Below, piece by piece: positions 35,995 to 46,905 of a DNA stretch of 64,000 bases (positions within the stretch are counted from its first letter, which is position 1; the number at the start of each line of letters is the position of its first letter). Under the pieces are notes generated by a model. That model did no database searches, was not told the DNA's origin, and worked only from the letters and a program-made list of their open reading frames with translations. A program made the position numbers and the translations under genes. Where the stretch lies: the NCBI GenBank assembly GCA_013400115.1, contig VXBP01010394.1:1488001-1552000 (forward strand), written 5' to 3'. The stretch comes from Rhinopomastus cyanomelas. Its lineage: Eukaryota; Chordata; Aves; Bucerotiformes; Rhinopomastidae.

Positions 35995-38900
35995 ACCAAC
36001 CACACTTACCAGGCTGTTAAAGAAATGGAATGTTTGGGCTTAAAATGTAGAGACCAATCAATCTTCCCACATTCCCATCCTGTGCCAGGGCTTGGTGTCA
36101 GTCCAGCTCCTTGGCTGTACAGAGTTACAGGTCTGGCGCACTGTGAAAAATCTGATTCTTCTTGCCTCAGTTTTGCTTTAACCAAAATAACTGTTGTCAG
36201 AAGTCACTACAGAAACTCAGCGAACAGCATAATTCTCTTGGAAATAATACTGAACTAATATCCTAACAGAGTATTACAGATATTTGTCATTAGAGATTAC
36301 ATCTTGTATAGGAGCTGTACACACTGGCAATGTTAACACTGGTGTAATTAAATAATTCAGCCTCATCTCCTTTGTTTTGCTGCAGAAAAGCTACCCTGCT
36401 ACTCATGGCATCCCATTAAATCCTACTGGCATATTCCACACTATTTTTCTTCTGAATTACCATATGGCTGCTGTTTCATAGTGGACAGCTTGCCCCATGC
36501 CTGTATTTGAACACTCTACAAAAGACTATGGAAAAAGGTAAAATATGAAATCTATAGCAATTATTTCTAAAATTGCAATAAATTGCTGTAATAACATCAC
36601 AGGAATATCTTCTAGTTTCAAAAGTTAAAAATAATATTCCTGATACTTTTTAGATGTGTTAGAAACATTTCTAGAAAACTCTTATCTATCAAATGCACTT
36701 GATCAAATGCTGTTTGATTCCAAAGCAGCTGAGATCCCATAATTCAGAATTTTTCAGTGGTCCATGGACAAATCCACATCTTTTGCCAATGGTTCCATTT
36801 AGGGTGCTCAGCAAATAGATGATTATCAAATATCTGATGTGATTTTTATTCTGAGCTTTCCTTCTTTCTTTACACCAGAGATCCTCACAACACACAACAT
36901 CCAAACCCTTCCCTGAAACAGTAATTTCTGAATCTTTGACAGAACAGGCTTGACGCTGGCACAGCATCCCTTAATCAGGCCCTTCCAGTGGCACCTAAAC
37001 TTCCCCACGTGCTGCCCACCAAGTACCAGTCCATCAAGCTCAGTCCCTGGCTGTCCCCAAAACCAAGATCTTGCGACTGGGGTTGTGATACTTCCATCAG
37101 CTCGGAACTAGGGCAAAGCAGTCTGAAGTACCTCACTGCTGACAACTGCACACAGTAACTGCGCATGCAAAAGGTCTTTTTTGTCTCCTTGGATTGGTTT
37201 GAACTCTGTTCTCTGAAGTGACAGAAGATGAATTAATCTTTCTCTCTTATCCACTTTGTGCCTGCACTGACCCATTCTTACCCAGTAAGGTTTAATAGAA
37301 ACTGATCCACTGTACTTTCAAAAGATACATCCCCATTCTCTGGTCATTTTAGTTACTCGTCTCGTGAAAGTGGATGATAAAGCTGGAGAGAGAAGAGTAG
37401 AAATCAAAAAGGAAAAGAGGTGAATCCAGTGCCTTCTCTCTATAGCAGCTCTGCCTTGAAGGTTGCCACATCCTCATTTCTTGATGCAACATTAGAAGAT
37501 GATTTGACCCAACACACCACATTATTTATAAATTATACTGAATATGCACTCTGATACATTTGAAAGGATGCCATTAAAGGAACTTCACATGTGTGGAAGG
37601 TGTATAGGCTTTTTGATCAGCAGAAGAAGACATTAAAGGAAAAAAATGGCTCAGGTCTTAGCTGGTGATGACAAAAAAATATAATTCCCTTACTAATAAG
37701 AGAAGTTTCATTTTCCCAAGATCCTTCTTCCAGCCACATGAGCAGAATTTTAGAAGACCACATGTTGACACTTCAGATTAGGTACCCACACTTTTGACAA
37801 AGGCAGTTTTTTCCTTGTGGTCTCTGAACTTCTTAACTTTTCATATTAGAAATTCCAAAACAAATACAGAAGAACCTTAGTGGTATCAATTTTACTTGTC
37901 AGTGGTTTTGAAAACACGTTGAATTATATGTGGTTTCTTATTCACTGAACTAAGATGGTCAAAACAAATAAAGCAATGCATGTAAGCTTTAAGGGGTTAA
38001 TGGTGTAGCAGCAAAAGTAAAGGTAATCCAGTGGAAAAACACTTCTACAAAAATAATAAAGGTTCCAAGCTTCCAGGAGTTGTGCCATCTATGGGGGAAG
38101 GGAGGAAATAAAGCCCTGCCAACAAGTCACAGGTAGCCAGGATGAAAGCGAAAATGTTGTCGAGGGGGGGCTGATAATGGCTTTGTATCCATAATTCATT
38201 CACCTCGAGGGATGCCAGATTACGTAATGCAGTGGCACTGCCGTATCCTGATTCATTAGTAAGTCGTACAAAGTGTTTTCTGCATTCCAAAGTTGGGACA
38301 GTATGAAACACAGACCTACTTTGTAAATTACTGACTCACATTTTCCTGACAGTGCTGAAGGCTCACCCGGTTTGGAGTTCAGTTTCGTACCAGTGGCTAG
38401 ACAGGGTGAAAGTCTGAGCGACAGCTCAATCATCATCGCACGGGTCAATCAGAAAGACCAGGATTGATCACACTGGTGTTGAAAGCAGAAAGCATAAAAG
38501 AGCAGATACTCTCCCCCCTTGATCATTAGTTTGTGGTAACACAAAGGGTAATGGAAGCTAGAAGTAGACACAGATAAAAGTGGCAGTAATAAAAATTGGC
38601 ACAGATGAAATATAGGACCCAGAACAGGGAGATGAGAATTGGAATAGTTCAGAAGGAATAGCAATTAAATAAAGCAAGAGCTAGTGTTTGTGAGCATGAG
38701 CAGGCTACAGAACATTTGGCATAGACATGGCAAGTGCAGGAAGAAAGGATGGTGATAAACCAAAAATAAGGTCAACAATGAATCTCTGTTTGCATTGTAA
38801 TGAAAGAAGAAGAAAGAAAAATCAATTTGGAACATGACAGATTCTTGGTGAAGGGGTTACTGTAGAACAGGGAATGAATCCTAACATTTTAAACAGAGAA

Positions 38901-39970
38901 GTTCAACATATGAGTGAGAAAGACAAGAGGGAAATGAAGAATGAAACGGCCAAGAGAGATTACAGCGGTACCTAATCTGAATTAAAAACACATCTTTCAT
39001 TTCCACTGAGTGTAAATTCTTAGAAGATTTCTTTCTACACATAGTCTCACATTTTCCAATTAGAGAAGTGCAAATGCAATTCATCATAGAAAACACTGTG
39101 ACTTTCCCTCCCTTTACCTCCAAGTATGGAAAAATTTGTGGGATATCCCTGAAGCTTCCAAGACCTATTTTCATGAGTTTTATGCTGCAACAACAACTCT
39201 GAAATGTGTGATCTCTTCTTTGGCTTTGAGATCTTGCCTGTGTCAAGAGTGTGCAGTCAGGAACACTTCCTGGGAGAGCTTCTACTCAAGCCCTAGGGGT
39301 GGTACTCCAGGAAGAGGACTGTCCCTGCCTTTACTGCCCTTCAGAACAAACTACAGTGGGTCAGAGAAAGGATGGCAGACACATGCTCTTCCTCAGTTCC
39401 TCATCATGACGTTTCACTCCATCTCAAATTCACCCAAATTCACAAGTGCAGTCAAGAGGCTCTATTGAAACTCCTGATGTAGCAGGGATGGTGGTCTGAT
39501 GGCCTCAGGAAGCCTCAGGCCTGCAGGGAAGGCTGGTGAAATGCTCAGAGGACGTCTGTGCTGCGGTGCAGTGGCACTGGGGAGGAAGCTGAGCTGAGAC
39601 CTTTCCTACCAATATTTCCCTGCAATACTTCACAAAACAGTGAGCAGATGGCACACATTTCACAGCAGTGTATCTGGAAATTGCCAAAACCAGGGCAATG
39701 CTAACATTTTGACAAGCTAAACAAGTACATGTAGATGCTTGAAATTCTTTGTTTTTCTTCGTTTCATTTTTAATAGTGCCCCCCCAAAGTGTCTTTCCTC
39801 AAGCTCCATGCACTTTCTGCTAAAAAATGCGAAGGAATTGGGTCTGCACCATACCCACAAAACAGCAATTGGTGACTTTCCCCAGGTCTGGGCTAATGAG
39901 AGATATTCACAAAAAACTGTAGTCAGTGCTGTGAAAAATAGCTGGAACAGTGACTTAACTCATTCTGAAT
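35995..39970. other. Stretch between CR1 copies, nothing recognised
   Basis: Four kilobases of AT-rich unique-looking sequence. Frames up to 121 codons (38881-39246 minus) overlap others and have no motif. Confidence 0.5.
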
Positions 39971-40048
39971 ACTCTGCTTTGGCAGGGGAGTTGGACTAAA
40001 TGATATCTAGAGGCCCCTTCCAACCCCTGACAGGCTAAGATTCTTTCA
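39971..40048 (+). mobile_element. CR1 LINE 3' tip (about 78 bp)
   Basis: ACTCTGCTTTGGCAGGGGAG, then TTGGACTAAATGATATCTAG and CCCCTTCCAACCCCTGACAG. The tail repeats are degraded to AAGATTCTTTCAA. Like the copy at 35921 it holds only the 3' UTR. Confidence 0.9.
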
Positions 40049-40700
40049 ACTCAAGTATGGCACGTTATAGAAATCTGTAAACAAGAAACTGGAAAAAATC
40101 ATGTGTCAACCAAGCATCTTGTGAGATGGAGGACCTGATACCAGGTGATGAACATCTCCAAGAAGCATGGAAAGCAAGTGCACACTCAAAGCCACAAAGC
40201 AGGTGCTTGCCTTGCGCATATTGTTATTATCTCGTGGCCAACCAAAGGGCTGTGAAAGCTGATTGCTCCTTTGCCTATCGATCCGAAACACTGACTTCAA
40301 ATTGCTTCTAGCTTTTCTTAATTGCTAGCTTCCTGTAACCACTTGACAGTTTGACAGAGACTGCATCTCCGAGTAATTTGTTCTTTTTGTTTAGTTAGAA
40401 TGAGGTTTAGGATGTGGTTAATAAAGGAAAATTGGGAAGGAGCATTTTGCACTGGAACATGGGTGCACAGTGGCACAGGAGGAGATTATTCATTAGTAGA
40501 AATAACTGGCATCAGTTCTAAGAGGCAGCACCCTATGGCCGTGACCATGAAATTGAAACCCCAAAACCTCATCTCACACAAAATGAACCTGGATTTCAGA
40601 GTGAACTTGATCTGCTCAGAATTAAAAACAAAATAATTCTGCACTACAGTGTTCTTGTGGTGGTACCACCAGGGAAAGCGTAGAAGGCAAAAGGGATGAA
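40049..40700. other. Stretch between CR1 copies, nothing recognised
   Basis: Unique-looking sequence. Short overlapping frames only. Confidence 0.5.
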
Positions 40701-40941
40701 GAATCACAGAATCACTGAAGCTGGAAAAGACCTCTGATTTCATCAGCTCCAGTTTATGACCTACCATCACCACATCAGCCAAACCAGGGCACTAAGGGCT
40801 GCAGCCTGTCTGTCCTTAAACATCTCCAGGGATGGGGACACCACCACTGCCCTGGGCAGTCCATTCCACTGTCTGACCACCCTTTCTGTGAGGAAGGGCT
40901 TCCTAACATCCAAAGTAACCCTTCCCTGGTGGAGCTTCAGG
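40701..40941 (-). mobile_element. Outer CR1 LINE, 3' portion (split by a nested CR1)
   Basis: The plus strand opens GAATCACAGAATCACTGAAG and continues through CTCCAGGGATGGGGACACCA and GAGGAAGGGCTTCCTAACAT to GGTGGAGCTTCAGG. It closely follows the copy at 24059-24665 and belongs to the same 3' type. At about 40941 it is interrupted by a plus-strand CR1 and resumes at 41627. Confidence 0.93.
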
Positions 40942-41626
40942 TTGGAGACCGACCTGTTGGACAGCAGTGTAGGAGAAAGGGACCTGGGGGTCCTGGTGGA
41001 CAGCAGGATGATCATGAGCCGGCAATGTGCCTTTGTGGTCAAGAGGGCAAACAGCATCCCGGGGTGGATCAGAAGGGGGGTGGTTAGCAGATTGAGAGAG
41101 GTTCTCCTTCTCCTCTACTCTGCCTTGGTGAGACCACATCTGGAATATTGTGCCCAGTTCTGGGCCACTCAGTTCAAGAGGGACACAGAGCTGCTGGAGA
41201 GAGTCCAGTGCAGAGCCACGAAAATGATGAGGGAACACCTCTCTTATTGGAAAGGCTGAGGGAGCCTGGAGAAAAGGAGACTGAGGGGTGGCCCCATTCA
41301 TGTTTATAAATATGTGAAGAGTGGATGTCATGAGGATGGAGCCAGGCTCTTCTCAGTGTCATCTAATGATAGGACAAGGGGCAATGGATATAAGCTGGAA
41401 CATTGGAGGTTCCACATAAATATCAGAAGGAACTTCTTCAGGGTGAGGATGTCGGAGCATTGGAATGGGCTGCCAAGGGGCATTGTGGAGTCTCCTTCTC
41501 TGGAGACATTTAAAATCTACCTGGATACGTTCCTGTGCAACTTGGTCTAGGTGGTCCTACTTTGGCAGGGGGGTTGGACTAGATGATCTTTCAAGGTCTC
41601 TCCCAATTCCTAGTGTTCTCTGATTC
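40942..41626 (+). mobile_element. Nested CR1 LINE inserted in an older minus-strand CR1
   Basis: It starts near GACCTGTTGGACAGCAGTGT and runs through the ORF2 region after the palm (EYCAQFWATQFKRDTELLE in frame), then the ORF2 tail from 41314, the 3' UTR (TTGGACTAGATGATCTTTCA) and a short TTCTCTGATTC tail. A small deletion near 41235-41270 (after CTCTTATTGGAAAGG) breaks the frame. Its presence inside the minus copy shows it inserted later. The boundaries are accurate to a few bases. Confidence 0.92.
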
Positions 41627-41722
41627 TTGTCCTGTCACTAGCTGCCTGGGAGAAGAGCCCAACTCCCACCTGACTACAACCTCCCTTCAGGAACTTGTAG
41701 AGAGTGATAAGGTCCTAAAGAG
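41627..41722 (-). mobile_element. Outer CR1 LINE, 5'-ward portion after the nested insertion
   Basis: TTGTCCTGTCACTAGCTGCC, then GAGAAGAGCCCAACTCCCAC and CTTCAGGAACTTGTAGAGAG continue the minus-strand CR1 that broke off at 40941. In the related copy at 24059 the two parts are separated by only a few bases, so the insertion removed little or nothing. The far end near 41722 is approximate. Confidence 0.85.
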
Positions 41723-44700
41723 AGACCTTATTGCTTGGAGATCCGAAAGACTGAACCTAAAGCTCCCTTTCATCTTTTATTTTACTGTGAGGATCTAGTA
41801 ATTTCTCACTGATCCACTGAAATGATTGGTGTGTCACATTAACAGCATCTCAGTCTGCCACTTCCACGTACATTTGTGCCTGTCACTGTGTGCTGCCATC
41901 ATCCAGCTGGGTGTCCTAATCAAAAGACACAGTCATCTGTACTCAGGGTTTCTTGTTTTACTCTTCATTTGATTAATGTGTACATCTGGACTGAAATGTC
42001 GCGCAGAAATATTGTGCTTAAAGCACAGGAGGCTTAGCAGGCATCTCCAGCAGAAGTGAAAGACTGCTAATTGAGCGCATCCCAATAACTTATTGATTTT
42101 AATCAAGTCTTCCTGAAGAAGCAGCCAGCAGCAACCCTGACAGCTGTGTACATGAAGAAACAACAATAGGTAATGGAGCAACAGTCTTGGGAGATCTATT
42201 AAAGACACTACTTCTTGTAGAAGTGATCTGAATCCAAATTCTGAGCAGTGTTTGTCCAAATATATATGACAAGAAGACGACACCTTAAGTACAGGAAGGA
42301 GAATCAGATTTTTCAAATTGCTATCATTTGAGGCATTTTGGTCTGCTAAAAATAAGCAGAGCTCAAGGAAAATCCATTAATAAATGTCCATATATTGGGG
42401 TTAATAAAAAGCTCCTGCTGAAAACAAAGCTTCCAGATTTCCTTTAGACAGAGGGCGTTAACATAAGCATGCTTAAGGGGTTTTTTTGATCAACTATATC
42501 CTCTCAGATAAGGGAAAGCTACACAGAACCATTATCCTGATTGACATGACAAGATAATACATATTGGGTCAAAAATGAACACTTCCAGGCAGTTCTGTTT
42601 CACACACAGAAATAGAACATTATGGCAAGGTTTGCCCCTTGTAGTGTTCCACTGATATTAATTTTAAATCAGTCTTTGACTCTACTGGAGCATTTTGCTG
42701 TGTGTATTTCCAGCATGTGATGAACTGAGGAGCTGGTAGTTTCAATACTTGATGGCTGTGGTATAAAAAGAAAAATATTGTATGCAAGAGACTCTCTAGG
42801 AGCAAAGCCTTGAAGCACTGAGCTGGGTTTTAGAGCTGACACATCTTTTGCTTTGTACCTGGTTCTGTGACTATGGTGCGTTCAAATATGCTCTTTTGTC
42901 TCAGATCAAATGATCTAATTTGCCTTCAACTGAGTTACTGGAGAAACTGTCGTCTTGGGAATTTTTCCCATCGTGGGATGAAGGACAGGGTTTTTTATAG
43001 CCACTGCCATCTTGACTGTTGGTTTGAATAGCTGTTTGCTGGAAATCCTGATGGATTTGTCTGGATATTTAATTTTCACTGTAGTGCTTTCTTTTAAACA
43101 GAGACGATTCTTTTTATTTTCCTAGCAGAGCTGGAAAGGTGATCAAGGCTCCACAAGTCCTGCCATGAATACACTGTATGAAAAGCCTATTGGTGTATGA
43201 AGTGAGGGACTTCCTTTAAAGGCTGATGGATAAGAAGTACCAATACTGGAAATGTCAAAAGACTTTTTATTATCTTCAGCAGCAGTAGCAGACCCTACAC
43301 TGTGGAATGATTCAGCAGTCTCATCATTAGCATAACTCTGCGTTTTCTTAAAATCACAGCACTGCCATGAGTCTGTTTTGGTCATCTCTGTCCTTTTAAT
43401 TTCTCCTATACCAGCAATTGCTTTCCCAAAAATGTCTCTCTGTGAATCTGTTGAGCAACTTCGGGCCACAGAGGCTACTAGATGGTATCAATTCAGATTG
43501 TCTTCATTCAAGTAGCAAAGCCAAGTAACTTTGCAATACAACCCAGTAATAATGATGCTCTCCCAGTGACCACTGAAGTCTAAGTGTCATCCAAAAATCA
43601 CTCATCACGGCTACCTTCACAACAACCCTATGTTCTAAGCTGCTGCATTATGTATTCAGCACAGAGCACAGTCATGGTTATCCTGATCCTGTGCCTGGAC
43701 TGCAAAGGATGCACCCTTGCCATGCTCGGATAACTGCAGCTTACCAGTGAATTTACCAAACCCAAGCTTTTGACTACATAATCTGCAAGTACAGAACCAG
43801 CATCTGCAAGAGCAGGCTGCCTGTAGCTGGTCAAGATGACCATTATTCAACATTTCCAAGTTGTTACTGCAAATAATCTTATGCTCTATTACAACCAGAT
43901 GCTCAGCAACCTGAAATGCAGGTGCCAGGGCAAAGGAGCAGCCAAGCCTCATGGTGGGACTAGAGCTGGGGCCGAGCAGCTGCTCCTGGCTCCCAGTAAG
44001 TCCAGACCCAGCCGGGGGTTGTGCTGATCCACACACCATTCCCATGCCGTGTAAAGCCACATTTCTCCTCATGCACTAAACCCCTTTACCAGCATACTTT
44101 GAGTTTGGGAAAGAAATGGCACACTGTCCTTCTGCAGCTGAAAACCCAGCCTTGTGCAGAACCTGCCAGGGTCTCCTTAGCTAGTCAGACAGTGAGATGA
44201 TAGGCCTGAAGACCCTATTTGCTGCTCTTTTACCTAAGACAGGCAGCCAGGAAGGCACAGGCAGTTCTTCCCTGTCTGTAAAATTGCCTGAGAGCAACCA
44301 GTTTTGTCACAAAAAGCAAAACCACTCTGCTTAGGTCTCGGTGACCAGTAAGATAAACATTATACCTACCAACAATTACTATAATAATTGGGTATATATT
44401 ATTTTCTGTCAGTAAAATTAATAACAGTGGTTACATAACATTTTAAACACATTTAGTAACAGATTACTTCTCCCTGCTACTGCACTGGCTCAGTTTTAGG
44501 GCAGCTTCAAATTTGCTTATAAAACTGAACTAAATTTTCAAAGCTTTCCATCTGCTAAAACAACCTGGCACAGGGGGAACTGCGAGAAGGTTCACAAGTT
44601 TCCCAACACCTCCAAGTTATCCCAGACCCTCACTCCTTGCATTTACTGTGACACCACTGAAGTGAAGAAGTGTCATCACCCAGGTCAGGATTCAATCATC

Positions 44701-45413
44701 GTTCTCTGAGCCCTGAAGAACACTTTCTCGCACAAAAGCTGTGCTGCTGTCCTGTGCCATGGGGCTGCAGCCCCCCGGTTTTCCTTTCACCACCACAAGG
44801 GCCACGTTCGTGAAAGCGAAGCAAGTGGCACTAGGGAAGATCAGCGCCAAGCAATGTGTGGGGCTTGTCACATCTACTTGCGCCAGCCGGAAAAATGAGC
44901 AGCAGCAGGAGGGGCTACAGTTGACACATGAGGTTGATGCTATACAGGAGGAAGGTATTTCCCGAGCAGGTACCACTCCTAGAGTCACCAAATGCCTGTA
45001 TTTTAGCGACACAGGCAAACACAGACTGTATTTGAACGGGTAGTAAGGAAGGAAAAATACTGAGGCTGCAAGCCTGCAAGAGAATGAGGCAGAACACTTG
45101 TGAATTCCCTCTTCCACCAAACAACATGTTTATGTCATCTAGACACTAAGTAGGTTTCTTTGAGAAAAACTGTTATATTATCTGAGTAAACATGTCAGTC
45201 ACCACCAACAGCCCGCAATTTACAAAAACGATGCTCAATTATTTAACACTGGAAGAGGAAGGTTCCATGGGGAAAACTGGTTTTGTTTGCATACTCTATC
45301 TACAACAGGTTTGGGCTGAGATGCAATAACAATAAAAACCATTAAGGGTTTTGTTAACTCAGCAGAACGAGCGCAGGCCTGGTGCTGCCTTTTCATGCAC
45401 ATCGGGCTGGAGT
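41723..45413. other. Stretch without recognisable genes or repeats
   Basis: Mostly AT-rich, with GC-richer patches at 43640-44060 and 44690-45050. Frames of 127-142 codons occur on the minus strand (41933-42316, 43656-44072, 44692-45120) but carry no domain motif and overlap frames on the other strand. Confidence 0.45.
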
Positions 45414-45452
45414 TTCACAGAATCATTGAAAAAGACCTCTGAGATCGTCAAG
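45414..45452 (-). mobile_element. Very short CR1 3' remnant
   Basis: TTCACAGAATCATTGAAAAA followed by GACCTCTGAGATCGTCAAG matches the reverse complement of the CR1 3' end seen at 24060 and 40701. Similarity stops after about 40 bp. Confidence 0.6.
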
Positions 45453-46211
45453 TTTCACTACATGGCTTCATTAGCACATTCAGCTCCTCACTCCATGCAT
45501 CTTCTAAGAGATCCTGTAATGACCAAGAGGTCTTTGAAAGAGAAAAGAGAGATTCCTCCTCTTTTAGAGGAATAAGGCAAATCCTTATAGTGAGGTGGTC
45601 TCTAACACTGCAGCCTCTTGAGAACTCCCATGTATTCCACTGTGCTCAGTACATCATCTGATTAGGTTTTGAATTGTTAAATATAGCTGCACACAAAAGG
45701 AAATGATGGAACCGCACACTTCTCCTCAGTTATCGAAGCTTTGATTACTGCCAGTTAATTTTCTCATTGTACTTCCATGGGGTTTCTGCTAACTTAACAT
45801 TCTTTTAAGGAAGCCTGTGTTGTGGGAATTATCGTGTTTTTCAAAGCGAATTTCAGCTGATTACTAAGTATTTACCTACCGTAATTTGAATGTCTAATTA
45901 TACAATTAGTGTAAATACATGTAATACGGTTTATTTTTCACAAAAGCTGATAAGGTAGTTTGCTTTTTGCATTCTGGTGTTAGGGGATTTTTGTTGCTGG
46001 TGATACAACACCCGAAAACTCACACTAAACCCTTCTGGCAAAAGGTGTTTATTCATCAGTTAACACCTTTCCAAATTACTTGAAACACACTTCATAAACC
46101 AGAAAAAGACATCTGTCTTACTGCTAAATACCCAACACCACCTTCCACTCCTGAGTGTAAGAGCTGCCCTAGGCCTCTGTGTTTCTATCTTGCAGAACGT
46201 TCTTAGAGAGT
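45453..46211. other. Stretch between CR1 pieces, nothing recognised
   Basis: AT-rich sequence with no coding or repeat signal. Confidence 0.5.
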
Positions 46212-46905
46212 TCTCAGGTGGAGAGAGACTTGGGGGTGTTAGTGGATAGCAAACTTAACATGAGTCAGCAGTGTGCCCAGGCGGCCAAGAGGGCCAGTGG
46301 CATTCTGGCCTGCATCAAGAATGGTGTGGCCAGCAGGTTATCCTTCCCCTGTATTCGGCACTGGTTAGACCACACCTGGAGTATTGTGTTCAGTTCTGGG
46401 CCCCTCAGTTTAAGAAAGATGTTGAGGTGCTGGAGCGAGCCCAAAGAAGGGCAACTCAAGTGGTTAAGGGGCTGGAAGATCAGCCCTATGAGGAGAAGCT
46501 GAGGGAGCTGGGTTTGTTCAGCCTGGAAAAGAGAAGGCTCAGGGGTGACCTTATTGCTGTCTATAACTATCTGAAAGGTGGTTGTAGTCAGGCAGGGGTT
46601 GGTCTTTTCTCCCTGGCTACTGGAGACAAGACAAGGGATCATAGTCTTAAGCTCCATCAGAGGAGGTTTAGACTTGACTTTAGGAAAAGATTTTTCACTG
46701 AAAGAGTGATCCAGTTTTGGAATGGGCTGCCCACAGAGGTGGTTGAGTCGCCGTCCCTGGAGGTGTTCAGGGTTAGGCTGGATGAGGTGCTGAGTGGCAT
46801 GATCTAGATGTTAGATGTTAGGATTACTGGGTTTACTTGGATTTAGGTTGGACTGGATGGTCTTTAAGGTTTTTTCCAACCTTATCGTTACTGTGATACT
46901 GTGAC
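46212..46905 (+). mobile_element. CR1 LINE (X/Y-like type), 5'-truncated, with 3' end
   Basis: It starts near GTGGAGAGAGACTTGGGGGT and ends with GGACTGGATGGTCTTTAAGG, CCAACCTTATCGTTACTG and TGATACTGTGA. The upstream part (46212 to about 46330) is in a different frame from the rest, so a small deletion near 46335 broke the frame. It is another 3' type than the ATTCTATG group. Confidence 0.93.
46271..46807 (+). pseudogene. CR1 ORF2 C-terminal remnant, longest open frame
   Basis: At 178 codons this is among the longest frames in the window. From about residue 26 it follows the CR1 ORF2 tail: LYSALVRPHLEYCVQFWAPQ, then RAQRRATQ, then LRELGLFSLEKRRLRGDLI, then RKRFFTERV, WNGLPTEVVESPSLEVF and a stop after LSGMI. 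The first two dozen residues are out-of-frame CR1. There is no polymerase palm or endonuclease, so it is not functional. Confidence 0.9.

Noticed and set aside
40767..41331. Minus-strand frames of 96 and 142 codons
   Set aside because: They are antisense to the nested plus-strand CR1 or cross its boundary.
41933..42316. 127-codon minus-strand frame rich in Leu and Cys
   Set aside because: The composition reflects AG-rich DNA read backward; no motif is present.
46265..46657. 130-codon minus-strand frame
   Set aside because: It is the antisense of the plus-strand CR1 ORF2 tail.
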